This document shows, in pieces, positions 55,068 through 64,000 of a stretch of DNA of 64,000 bases (positions within the stretch are counted from its first letter, which is position 1; the number at the start of each line of letters is the position of its first letter). The translations under genes were made by a program, and so were the position numbers. Origin of the DNA: Apiosordaria backusii (lineage: Eukaryota; Ascomycota; Sordariomycetes; Sordariales; Lasiosphaeriaceae); the NCBI GenBank assembly GCA_030549205.1, contig JAUKTV010000008.1, forward strand, positions 620,001-684,000, written 5' to 3'. The notes below the pieces were generated by a model. That model ran no database searches. It was not told where the DNA came from and saw only the letters and a program-made list of their open reading frames with translations.

Positions 55068-56513
55068 TCAGAGTTCGTGATGCTCGGTCTTCAAGGATGG
55101 CTCCTTGGTCAGTTCCATCCCGTTACCTGGCAAATCCTTGTTCTCGACAGCGTTTCCTTGCAGGTTAAGCCAAAGATCCTCGCCTTTCATAGAGATCTCC
55201 ATGAAAAAGGTTTTGGCCTCATTGAAGTACTTGCCGACATAAGACTGAAGCGGCTTGGGGGGGCTGCTGTCTTGTTGACCAACTCCGCCTTGAACTCGTT
55301 TTCAATGCGGTTGTAACTCTCCAGCCCAAATGCTAGCGTGTCCCGAGCCAGCGCTAGATAGTCGTGTTGGATTGTATCGTTGAACAGAGTCTGGATGATG
55401 AGATGTCCGATCCAATCCGGCCCGTCATTGATGGCAACCGAGTTTGACAGGAGAAGTACTGCCGTCTCAGTTTCTGGGAAAAGATAAACGGCATTGTTGA
55501 AGCCAATAAGCATACCGTGATGGTAAAGGGCGATACGGGGGTGTTCAGACGTGCCGATAATTGGCATCCGGGCCATCGCGACTTGATTTCGAGAGGTATC
55601 ACACAGCCTACCCGGGAGCTGCTTAAGAGGCGATCCTGGGGTCGACGTTGCTCCAGATTCGTACTGGTTCACACAGCCTACCCGGGAGCTGCTTAAGAGG
55701 CGATCCTGGGGTCGACGTTGCTCCAGATTCGTACTGGTTGTTTCCTGACTTCATGAGGGTCGCGTAATACTTCAGTAGGTCGTTGATGGTGCTTTGAAAG
55801 CCACCCGCAGGGTTCATAAGCGTCCCCTCGGCCATGTGGGGGCGTGGAACGGGGCAGGGAGCGGCATTGTCAAATGCCATGTAGCCTTTGGCGACGTTGG
55901 CTGCACCATGGCACTCCGAGTCATTGTTGAAGGTGCGGGACATTCCCAGCGGTTCGAAAATCTTCTCGGACAGAAAGTCCGAGTACTTCTTGCCGGTCAA
56001 ATTCTCGATGGCTCTGCCGGCAATCTCGTAGCCCCAGTTGTTATATCGATATTCTCCCCGAAATGGCGTCACCGCTTGTAGCTGGTTGACGGTTTGTATT
56101 CCCTTCTCTCGGCTCAAGAGGATATTGTTGTTTGATTGGGCCCAGAAGGAGTCGGCTCGCTCAAGACCCGTTCGATGGCTCAGGAGATCGATCATATTGG
56201 AATGCTCGTAGATAATATCGTCGTTCGGACGAAATTCGGGAACTACGTATTTCACAGGGGTTGTCCACTCGACCTTCCCTTCCTCGACAAGTATTCCAAT
56301 GGCTTCGGCTGTAAAGCCTTTCGTCATGGACCCAAGATAGTAGATGGTGTCAGCGTCACCCTTCAGGTCGCCCTCAACATCCCGAAAACCGAAGCTCTCA
56401 CGATAAATGACTTCCCCGTGACGGAGCACGCCAACGGAGACTCCAGCAACCCCGGTGATGGAACATATCTCCCGAATGGTAGGATCCAAGGCTTGCAGTT
56501 GAGCGGAGGCCAT
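55068..56513 (-). pseudogene. Beta-lactamase/transpeptidase-type serine hydrolase, broken
   Basis: From the ATG at 56513 (Met of MASAQLQALDP; 56609 is an alternative) the frame shows the class C beta-lactamase fold: the catalytic SxxK is SMTK (in LGSMTKGFTAEA), the second motif is YNN in EYRYNNWGYE, and HHGMLIGFNN follows in the C-terminal half. Two lesions break it. A perfect 70-bp tandem duplication (55600-55669 and 55670-55739) shifts the frame and gives a stop at 55623. A G7 run at 55257-55263 needs eight bases to continue into LQSYVGKYFNEAKTFFMEIS and the stop at 55068. Correcting both gives 1,377 nt, an exact 459 codons, which supports the reconstruction. No clear intron removes the duplication. 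Fungal members act as esterases, acyltransferases or hydrolases of unknown substrate. Confidence 0.8.
55600..55739. repeat. Perfect 70-bp tandem duplication inside a gene
   Basis: 55600-55669 and 55670-55739 are identical over 70 bases, beginning CACACAGCCTACCCGGG and ending GTACTGGTT on the plus strand. No substitution separates the copies, so the event is recent or an assembly artefact. The length is not a multiple of three. Confidence 0.9.
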
Positions 56514-57470
56514 CTCCTTGGGCCTGATGGGTGTAGACGAGGTGGTTGAATCGAGCGGCAAAAATCGTCGGCGCATGAAATAACGGGAGAACTGGGACAG
56601 AAGAAACACAAGTGTAATGAAGATTGAATTGTGGTGGAGGACATCGGTTTCCTGAGGCTGTTGGTATGCAAGGGAGAAAATCTTTTCGATGCTTTGGGCG
56701 GCGTCTGGCTTTGCCGGGGGTAGCAGCTGCCTGTCCCAACAACTGGCTCGGGTACCTGGCCTGTGCCAGTGCCAGGCCCCGCACTTTCATGTTTATTGTC
56801 CCGCTGTAAATAAGCTGGGATATCAGTAGTTGGGTATACAAGCCGCGATGTAAGGCCTGGTAAAGGCCGCGCGCTAGTGGTGATGCTAAGTCTGACACTG
56901 GTGTTACTGACCTGCCTTATGGCAGTGTGTGGGTGAGGCGAAATACCTAAGCCAAACAAACACTTAAATTCAGAAATGCCAAGGACTAACGGCCCAATGA
57001 GTGGTAGTACCAACAGGTCGGAAATAACGAGGTGCATGATTTCTCTGGAAGTAGTAAGGGTTCATATCGATATCAAAGAAGAAGGGGCAAACAGAGTGAA
57101 CCCTGAATTCAGTCTGAACCTTAGGTAGTTGCTAACATCACATATTGTCCACCATCAAACTCCCAATTCAACGATACGTACATGCCCTCACATCCTATGC
57201 GAGCATCCCCCCTATAAGAATAGTAGAATTCAGAAGAAGAGATGTGAAATAACACTGTTGCATCTTGACTGTTGGTCTTCTCGCTGCATCACGCAAGTAC
57301 ATGTGATCAATTTTCCTAGTACCAAAACAACACAATCTTCTACTGCCAACACCCTATCAATTGTGCAAAGACCACAAGCGAAACTTTCACCTAACAACGA
57401 AAGTTATCACCTCGTACATTCAGACCACCACCCCGTTTCCTTCAGCAAACATCAATAAGGTTTCTGTCAG
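56514..57470. other. Intergenic with dispersed-repeat copy 2
   Basis: The promoter side of the broken hydrolase and the 3' flank of the TauD gene. It contains repeat copy 2 at 57004-57170 (listed separately). No gene is supported. Confidence 0.45.
57004..57170 (+). repeat. Dispersed repeat, copy 2
   Basis: About 167 bases aligning end to end with copy 3 (61506-61667), including TAGTACCAACAGGTCGGAAA, then TTCATATCGATATC, CCTGAATTCAGTCTGAACC and TTGTCCACCATCAAACTC, with small indels between. It has the same orientation as copy 3. No inverted termini or obvious coding content are visible. Confidence 0.75.
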
Positions 57471-59116
57471 TTAATCGCAGGCGGTAGCGGGACTCAAGGA
57501 CCTCATGGGCGGGTTTGGCATTGTCCATACAGCCTCTGGATTGTAAAGGTCGTCGTCCCAGAGAGGCATAGCAAACAGCTCTTTGTTGCCATCTTCCACA
57601 AGCAAATCCCATCTCTCAGCACGGTCACTATCGTAGTAGATTCTCCCCCATGCAAGACGCAGCGCTGGTGGGAGAGCCCGGCATGCCTTTGGATTGTGCA
57701 ACCACAGTCGCATGAGATGCCGACGTGGTGCCAGTGCTGTCGCTGCGTTGGGGTCGCTAGTGTCCCGATCCTCATAGGCATTCCGCCGGTGCAAAAGACC
57801 CATGTTGTTCACAAAGCGGATGTCGCCGCGCTGCATTGAGGTTTTCAGCTCATGACGGAGGCCGATGGCGTGCAACGCATCCAGGGCTTCTGCTTGAGCT
57901 TCAGTCAGGCCCGGTGTACCTGGGGTGCGACGTCCTTCGCCAGCAGGTGGGCCAGCAAGGCTGCGACGGGAGAAATTTGTTATGATTTTGCCATCGTGAA
58001 GGTATACCTAGAAGGGCGCGTTGGTGATATGGCGGGTCACGGCCGTTTCTGTGGGTATCCAGAAAGTGTTAACAAATCTGAAGTGGGTTCCAATCCGTGA
58101 AGAGAACTCCTGCAAAGAAGGGAAAGGAATGCCAAAACACTTACGTGTCGAATGGCCAGTTTGGTTGGGACAACACATGGATGAGATCGGGTCTGCTGGC
58201 AGCAAGCTCATTGTAGATGGTCCAAGCCGAGGCTAAAATGGGGTATCCTCCACTTCCACTGCAATACTTGGTCAAGGTAGAAACGACATCACAAACAAGG
58301 TCGGTGTGGAACGGCTGATATAGGACGGGATCAGTGATTGAAAAGGTATATATTCTCTGAGTATTGAACCAAGTACTGACCATTTCATGAGCAGCGTTCT
58401 CAACAGCAATTGCTTTTGACACGTTCACAAGGTGTACTAGATGCATCACCTCAGATTAGTGGGCCCATATCTCTAGGATATCTCCCTCTGTGAAGCGCAT
58501 GGGGCAGAGTGTACCTACTCAGCATCGAACCTTTGTAGTTCTGCTTTCCTCGTACCTCAGCAACGTAGCTTGTGAGGCCCAGATACACTGTTACCAGGTC
58601 GGCATCGTTGAATTCGTCCACCTCAATCCCTCGAAGAATGGCAAAACCTCGCCCTTGATAGATGTCGTCCCGGATTTGAGCAAGAACCCCCCCAAGATTG
58701 GACAGGGGGAATGAGCCTCGCTCGACATCTTTGCCAATCTTGCCCAGGGCCTTGAAATGCTGCAACGCGGCGCGAATCTCTTGTTTGTCTTCTTCTGTGA
58801 GATGATACACAAAGAGAGACTCGTCCGAGAAGTCAGAGCCACTCCACACCAGTGGGCCTTGGATAGCTTGGGGCCAGCCTTCAGGGAGGACATTGGGAGT
58901 CGACTTCCCAGATTGTAGGCGTTCTTGAACCTGAGCTGATGTCCGAGCAGCAAACTTCAGCTCGTTAAAATGATAGTCAACATCTGCGTACGAGGTCTCT
59001 TGAAGAGGGGTAGGAAGTCCTAAATGAACCTCGGGCTTGAACTTTTGCCTTATAACCGGCGAATAATATGGGATTTCTAGTGAAGTGGGTAAAGTTTTGT
59101 GGGAAGGTGATGCCAT
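57471..59116 (-). pseudogene. TauD/TfdA-type Fe(II)/2-oxoglutarate dioxygenase, one-base frame break
   Basis: Four exons by splice signals: 58519-59116, 58381-58436, 58314-58145 (minus strand, written high to low) and 58048-57471. The joins give MLIHLVNVSKA, then HEMPFHTDLVCD and WPFDTNGRDPPYHQRALL. Iron ligands are His and Asp of FHTD and the distal His of MGLLHRRNAYED; the 2-oxoglutarate Arg lies in RHLMRLW. After RALL the frame shifts: an extra G at 58007/58008 (CTAGGTATAC) must be skipped to continue as VYLHDGKIITNFSRRSL. The exons sum to 1,402 nt, exactly one base over a multiple of three. Without the extra base it would encode 466 residues, the usual size. It may be a young pseudogene or a sequencing error. 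The substrate is unknown. Confidence 0.8.
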
Positions 59117-60194
59117 GATGACCATGATTTGATTCACGAGGGGTGAGGAAAAAGGAGGAAATATCGTCAAAGAGTGAGAAAATGACCACTGACTATATAT
59201 GCCATATATTTCTGTGTCACCCTGCTGTGCTTCGTTAGCATGGCGTGGTTGTCTGCAACACAGAACGGAGTAAGGTACATTACTTAAACTACTCATCGAG
59301 GATTATGTGTATGCCTATCCCACTCGTGGGGAGGTACCTACGTTTCAGAGCCAGTCACTGACCGGGATTACTATGGATGCTTACCGCCCAGTGAACACCC
59401 ACCACTAAGTACCTTACTCATGCAATCGAAACTCGTCAAGTTCTACGGTACCACTCATTCCTGCACATTTCCTATCTGCCTCCATCACGGACCCAATTGG
59501 GAACTGACACTGTTCACATGGACATTACACAGCCTGGAAGGACCCTGCAGATAGCTTCACGAGCCCTGTCTCACTGATACCTGAAGTGGTTGGGTGAGGG
59601 GATTCACAAGTCCTTATCTTATCTCTTATCTCTTATCTGGTTGTGCCCCACAATTGGCACAGAGATCCACCACCTCACGCATCCTAAGGTACTTTAGGAG
59701 CACTGTTTGACAGATTCCCCCATTTTCTGTTTTGGCACCCCCGACCTACAATATTACACCTTAGATACAAAAACTGTATTTTAGCCGGTAAATTACCGCC
59801 TTTGCGTCCCGTGCAACATTTCCACCGTTATGTAACAGCCCACCTCACTGCCGTCTACTGAGACTACGGCTGTGGCGTCTAAAAAATGGAGTTTGTCGAG
59901 CCTGGGTGGGTCCTTCACGCAGTCACCAGATCGTCCAAATCATCCTTAAGTTCAATTTAAAGCCAAAATCGCCTCGCAAGGAAATAAAAAGCCTACGCAT
60001 GCTATCTAGCCTCTTCTCTCTTCCATCTCCAACACCTCTGCATCTAAGCTTTCCAAATCTACTCGATATTTCAGATTCAACTTACCACGCACTATCTAAG
60101 ATAGAGGGTCCCGATATCGCCTTCAGTCAATTAAGTAAGTCTCTACTAAATGATATCTCTTATTTCCTTACATATGTTTAATAGTACCTTAGGC
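59117..60194. other. Intergenic; contains a probable 5'-UTR intron
   Basis: The TauD promoter side has a TTATCT-rich microsatellite near 59613-59637. At 60135-60184 lies a 50-nt segment with GTAAGT donor and TAATAG end just before the ATG of the next gene. No frame crosses it, so it is a candidate leader intron that would show the next gene is transcribed. Confidence 0.4.
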
Positions 60195-60716
60195 ATGGGC
60201 ACAATCGCCAACCTTATGCAGCAACTATGTTCTCCTGTTCGCCAGGCATGGAAAGATTACAAAGTCGGCCGCATGATGCGCAAAAATGAGATGAAGGAGG
60301 TAGAACACTTGGAATGCAATGAGACCGAAAAAGAGAGAGAAGACGAAACAAGCACCGGGAAAATGGTTCGAGCTAAAACGGCAACAAAAGAGACCGAAAC
60401 CCCGCCTCAGCCAACCAAGCCTTCGCTCCAGAAAGGATGGCAATTCAACAGGATGGCTGAGTTTCCCTGGAGCCTCCAGGAGATCGTCCATGAGGAGAGC
60501 AACTGGCGCGGGACGTGGATACTGGAAGTGAAAGACATGCAAGCTATGGATTGGCAGACAGTGCTGGTGCCTAAGGAGAGCGGACGCGGCGGCAAATACC
60601 AGCGCAGGCCGACGAAGCACCTACCGTTCACGCCTGATGAGAGGCAACAGGGCGACTCGATTGTTTTGAGCGACGGAGGGCAGGACGATTTGATGGTTTG
60701 GTTAGGAAGGCGGTAA
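60195..60716 (+). CDS. Unrecognised 173-residue Lys/Glu-rich protein
   Basis: From the ATG at 60195 (after the likely leader intron). There is no signal peptide. Residues 20-80 are strongly charged (KVGRMMRKNEMKEVEHLE, with EKEREDE). Residues of about 85-125 contain several Trp (GWQFNRMAEFPWSLQEIVHE, then NWRGTWILEVKDM), and the C-terminus is basic and then acidic. The Trp-rich core could be a small folded domain. I do not recognise it. It lies in the block of damaged genes, but its own frame is intact. Confidence 0.55.
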   Translation: MGTIANLMQQLCSPVRQAWKDYKVGRMMRKNEMKEVEHLECNETEKEREDETSTGKMVRAKTATKETETPPQPTKPSLQKGWQFNRMAEFPWSLQEIVHEESNWRGTWILEVKDMQAMDWQTVLVPKESGRGGKYQRRPTKHLPFTPDERQQGDSIVLSDGGQDDLMVWLGRR

Positions 60717-61705
60717 AATGGCACCGACGGCAGTCTGCGTAGGTGCGAGTGTATCTTGACACCTTCGGGAAACATAATGACTCGAGGTAACCTCGACTTT
60801 AGATCTGGTATGCCGAAGATTGATGTAACGGTTGAGTACAGCGGAAGTTAGGTAGGTTAAAGAAACGCTGTGCCTTGCAACCGAAACGACGTTCGGACCC
60901 AAACGTCTTGCCAAGAATTTTCATCCAACTTAAACACACACAGACAACAACTACCAATTCCCAGATCTTCAATATCTAAACCTATATAAAAGCCTAATAA
61001 GATACACTCGGGGGAGCTACCTCTTTAGCTTTTTGCAGCTCGCGATGTACCTCCAGACTGCAGATACACTTTTTATATGGAAAAACGTAGAAAATCCGTC
61101 CTACTTACGCAGTGTGGCTCGCAGTGTAGCTCGCAGTAGCCTCCAGTGGCCGGGCTCGCAGGGTGGCTAGTGCATGCTTACTGGCTAATTAAGAATAGTG
61201 TGCTACGGGTACTTTTTTTCATAGGACTTTTTTCCATTTTAAGAAAGAGGTGGTCAAAGCTCGGCCTGATTTTTTTTTCTCTCCTGTGTGTGTGAAATGG
61301 GAAGTCTCCTAGCTTCTTTTCTTAAAGCCTTACAAGTAAGGCATCAAAAAAAAAAGGAAGCTTTCGATACCACATCCCTGTACAATCGTTGCGTATTCTA
61401 CAACAGTTGCGCTCTTAAAAACAGTTCCCCAGAGGCTACGTTTTTATTTTGTCAACAGTTGAAAGTAAACAATTGCGGGTTGCCAGGGGCCCCACCAGTA
61501 ATGGTGATAGTACCAACAGGTCGGAAATATAGAGATGCATGATTCCTCTAAAAGGGTTGGGGTTCATATCGATATCGAATAAGAAAGGGCAGAAGGAGTG
61601 ACCCCTGAATTCAGTCTGAACCTAAGCTGCTAGCATCACACATTGTCCACCATCAAACTCCTAATTCTTTCACGCCATCATGGTCTCGTTCACCGAGGCT
61701 TGTCT
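60717..61705. other. Intergenic, AT-rich, with dispersed-repeat copy 3
   Basis: An AT-rich stretch of about 700 bases with no gene, then repeat copy 3 at 61506-61667 just before the 3' end of the secreted-protein gene. No convincing frame is seen. Confidence 0.45.
61506..61667 (+). repeat. Dispersed repeat, copy 3
   Basis: Aligns with copy 2 along its whole length and with copy 1 in the middle (CATATCGATAT, then GGAGTGACCCCTGAA). It differs from copy 2 by scattered substitutions, many of them transitions, and a few short indels. Confidence 0.75.
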
Positions 61706-62109
61706 TCAAATTGCCTCCTCATCAGGTCTCTCCAACGAACCCTTGAGGTAAGTTGATGCGAGGATAATGTCTGCACCAATGCCTCCCTTGCTCAAGCCAC
61801 GCGCCTCCAGCTCTTTGTTGACCTAGTATTCCCGGGATGTAAGCCTATCCACATTCCGGATATAACATTGGTTTATAAAGCAAAGATACTCACATTCTCT
61901 CCCAAACTGCGCTTGATGTCAGCCAAAGCAGGGTCGTTCTCATAGGCTTGTGCCAGGATTGCCCATATGGCCCGATTGACGGCTTGATCAGTCGTGCCAG
62001 ATTGAGCAAGGGTTTCCTTGGTGTTGGTGGTGACATGGGGGACGGGAGTGGCAAAGCCAGTGGAGGAGAGCGCGGCGATTGCCGAAAGGAGGATGGTAGA
62101 GGCCTTCAT
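61706..62109 (-). CDS. Small secreted cysteine-free protein (110 residues)
   Basis: Exons 61894-62109 and 61706-61822 join in phase (GTGAGT donor, ACTAG acceptor). A clear signal peptide (MKASTILLSAIAALSSTGFA) is followed by about 90 residues without Cys. One dibasic Lys-Arg occurs (ADIKRSLGEN), and the C-terminal part contains GGIGADIILASTYLKGSLE. It is too short and plain for an enzyme. It could be a secreted effector-like protein, or a precursor peptide cut by a Kex2-type protease. It lies 0.9 kb from, and on the same strand as, a UstYa-type gene, the enzyme family that modifies ribosomal peptides in dikaritin clusters. It lacks the repeated cores of classical precursors, so that role is only a possibility. 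Confidence 0.7.
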
Positions 62110-63035
62110 GATGAAAGAATGAGCTTGTGATAGCAAAGCTTCGGTGTTGTGTATGGCAAGTGCCGGATCTGATGGTTGTTGTCAAACTTATCTTGGTTTA
62201 AGGTTGCGGAGGTGGTCCCCTTTTATCTTCTATCTGAGTACCTTACCAGTGGCGGACGTGAGTAGGTAGGTAGGTGATTCACCATTGGGCTTGAAAGATC
62301 AATGATTCTGTTCCGATATTGAGTCTACATCTCCCTTCAGCCGCCGAGGACCTTTTTCCCTTACGCCGGGTTCCCAGTTGCCGGCTTTGTCTTCAGGTTT
62401 CTTGGTTCCTGATATTACCTCCTCCGGATGGACTTCTGGAGTTGCCAAGGACAGCCAATTGAGGGCATCAAAGCAGATGCCGAATTTCTTCTCCAGCCTC
62501 AAAACTTGATTCTGATGCATTGTCACATATAAGAGGCCTGCTCTGGGAAGGTCCGTTGTTGTTCCCGTTGTGAGCAATATCCCATATGCACACCATGATG
62601 CCCCGACCTGGGCTACACCGGCCGTACTACAGTATCACAGGGATCTTTTGTGATTCGGCCCGGTGCCGCCACTCTTTCCACAAGAACATGCAAGTGCTTG
62701 GCTAAACAAGAGATCCAGAGAACCGGTAACCAATGCCATAAGGCGCACTGTTTCGAGCCTCAATCACACTTGATAAGGGAAATGAACTATGGCGGCAACC
62801 GTGCTGTGCCACGACCTGGCCGCGGTTGTATGCATCCGAGGTCCTTTGAGAGGGGAGAGACTTCCAAAGTTGTTATTCAGACGGTGAATGTTATTGCTCG
62901 GTCCGAAAGTAACCTCAGAACCCGACGCCCTTCTCTTGCCACACATACCTGGTAATATACACGACGCTTTCATCAAAACAGAAAATGAGCATCGAGGTGA
63001 CTACAGCTTCCCGAAAGCCTGAAATTTTAAATAGT
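62110..63035. other. Intergenic
   Basis: Promoter of the secreted-protein gene and 3' flank of the UstYa-type gene. One minus-strand frame (62299-62577) has a moderately protein-like translation but no motif and no partner exon. I do not annotate it. Confidence 0.4.
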
Positions 63036-63969
63036 TCAAGCCCATACCCAGGCCTCCGCATTGTCCTGCACGTAATCATATATCCGGTCAAAGTCCCTGC
63101 ACGTGTGAAGAGTGCTAAAATCAGGTGTTGGAAGTCCTCCTCGCCAATCAACCAAGTCGGCAGTCACAGGGGTAACATCAGCAAAGCACATGAGAGCAAT
63201 TCTCAAAATCTCAATACAATGATCTTGATAATGTCGAAGTCAGTAGGTAGATAGACAACTGTGAGGTGCAATGCTGCTCTCTGGTTAGGGGGCGTACCTG
63301 TATGCACCCTATCCACCAGCCTGTGCTTCTCTTCAACTTCGGGATAGTAACCAGGCCAGGTCTTCTTTCTCAGTTCATTCTTTATCCTGTCAGTCAGGTC
63401 TTCTCTGCGACCATTTTCAAGTGACTTACCAAGCAATGGAGTTGGTGAAAGACTTCCAGCATCACTTGGATATCACCAGTGCCATCATCAAACATCAGCA
63501 GAGAGTCTGCTTTGTGAGACTTGTTCAGCAATGGCAAGTGAGCCTTGTGAATTCGAAGGCTGCCTGCCCCGAGGTGTACGAGCTTTTGCCATGCAGCATC
63601 AAGCTCAGGTGTCGGTGTGCCCCGGTACACTGACTGGGCAGTAAAGGCGGCGGGGAAGGTGACTTGATGGTATCTGACGGCCTGTAACGCAGGAGCTAGA
63701 TAGGGCATGTATTAGCCTTCTATGTTGCAGGCAACATGGCAGGCTGGAAGCGGTCAGTATGACCTACACCAAGTAGACAACCTGGTACCACATTCTTCCT
63801 GGCCGATGGAGTATCTGCCGAGAATAAAGAAGATTGAACTCGTCACCAAGATGACAAGAACGGCCAGGAAGGTCCTGAAAACTTGAAAATCGGCGCTTCT
63901 GTACGAAATCGGGGTTTCTGATGTCAGGGTAGGTCGTTCAAGCACATGCTCGGCGCAGTGTGTGTCCAT
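63036..63969 (-). CDS. UstYa-family (DUF3328) oxidase, central splice junction out of phase
   Basis: Exons by family match: 63768-63969, 63430-63695, 63298-63386 and 63036-63223. The N-terminus is cytosolic, followed by a single membrane helix (FLAVLVILVTSSIFFILG) and WSPALQAVRYHQVTF. Both HxxHC motifs are present: HQLHC at the end of exon 2 and HTDHC across the exon 3/4 join, then ALMCFADVTPVTAD and FSTLHTCRDFDRIYDYV. UstYa-type proteins are copper-dependent oxidases that cyclise, hydroxylate or chlorinate peptides in ustiloxin, phomopsin and cyclochlorotine pathways. The exons sum to 745 nt: the junction between exons 2 and 3 (HCL to RIKNELRKK) cannot be made in phase with GT-AG sites. Either a small mutation lies there or a site is non-standard. 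The gene may be inactive. Confidence 0.78.
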
Positions 63970-64000
63970 CCTTGCCTCGCTTTCATGTTTCGGGACCGAG

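Noticed and set aside
57004..61667. Copies 2 and 3 of the dispersed repeat read as LTRs of a retrotransposon
   Set aside because: The 4.3 kb between them holds a dioxygenase gene and an unknown gene, with no gag, protease, integrase or reverse transcriptase motif. The copies also lack TG...CA ends that I can recognise.
62299..62577. 92-codon minus-strand frame between the secreted-protein and UstYa-type genes
   Set aside because: It has a moderately protein-like composition but no signal peptide, motif or splice partner, so it is not annotated.
1..64000. CRISPR arrays, bacterial operons or phage genes
   Set aside because: No regularly spaced identical repeats, no Shine-Dalgarno spacing and no prokaryotic families. 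Introns and gene content are fungal.

Overview
This window is nuclear DNA of a filamentous ascomycete, most likely a Sordariomycete. The genes are monocistronic and lie on both strands. They carry short spliceosomal introns of about 47-100 nt, with GTAAGT/GTATGT-type donors and CTAAC/CTAAT-like branch sites. The families present are typical of Pezizomycotina: a Zn2Cys6 regulator, a BIM1-like X325 protein, a UstYa-type oxidase, a 14-helix MFS exporter, a GUST-type glutathione transferase and an FHA-like kinase. One nuclear tRNA gene with an intron is present. I found no bacterial-type operons, ribosome binding sites, CRISPR arrays or intact transposons.

Left part (1-20 kb): the 5' part of an unrecognised gene; a Ser/Thr kinase with an FHA-like N-terminus; an X325 copper-binding GPI protein; an unrecognised 655-residue protein; a small basic protein; a glutathione transferase; a Cys/His zinc-binding protein in four exons; a Ser/Pro-rich protein; and another unrecognised protein. 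After a 3 kb gene-poor stretch (about 20-23 kb) comes the most interesting locus. A small secreted, GPI-type, His/Asp-rich protein (22988-23579) is divergently transcribed from a ZIP zinc transporter (25078-27037). The transporter ectodomain holds five copies of a Cys-His motif whose relatives also occur twice in the small protein. The shared 1.5 kb promoter has four CAAGGT/ACCTTG hexamers, two of them inside a perfect 11-bp inverted repeat. I read this as a candidate extracellular zinc-capture and uptake module.

Middle part (28-54 kb): a Zn2Cys6 regulator, two Nudix hydrolases, an MFS exporter, a P450 whose I-helix lacks the usual Thr, tRNA-Arg(UCU), a protein joining two cyclic-nucleotide-binding domains to an F-box and leucine-rich repeats, a mitochondrial BI-1/GHITM-type membrane protein with a one-base frame break, and peptide-methionine sulfoxide reductase A.

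Right part (54.5-64 kb): accessory-looking DNA. Three copies of a dispersed repeat are interspersed with genes in trouble. These are a beta-lactamase-type serine hydrolase broken by a 70-bp tandem duplication plus a one-base homopolymer loss, a TauD/TfdA dioxygenase with a one-base insertion, and a UstYa-family oxidase whose central intron does not join in phase. Next to the UstYa gene lies a 110-residue secreted cysteine-free protein. It may be a decaying peptide-metabolite locus, but assembly errors at homopolymers remain a serious alternative for part of the damage.

Exon boundaries were worked out by hand from splice signals, reading frame and family resemblance. They are predictions.
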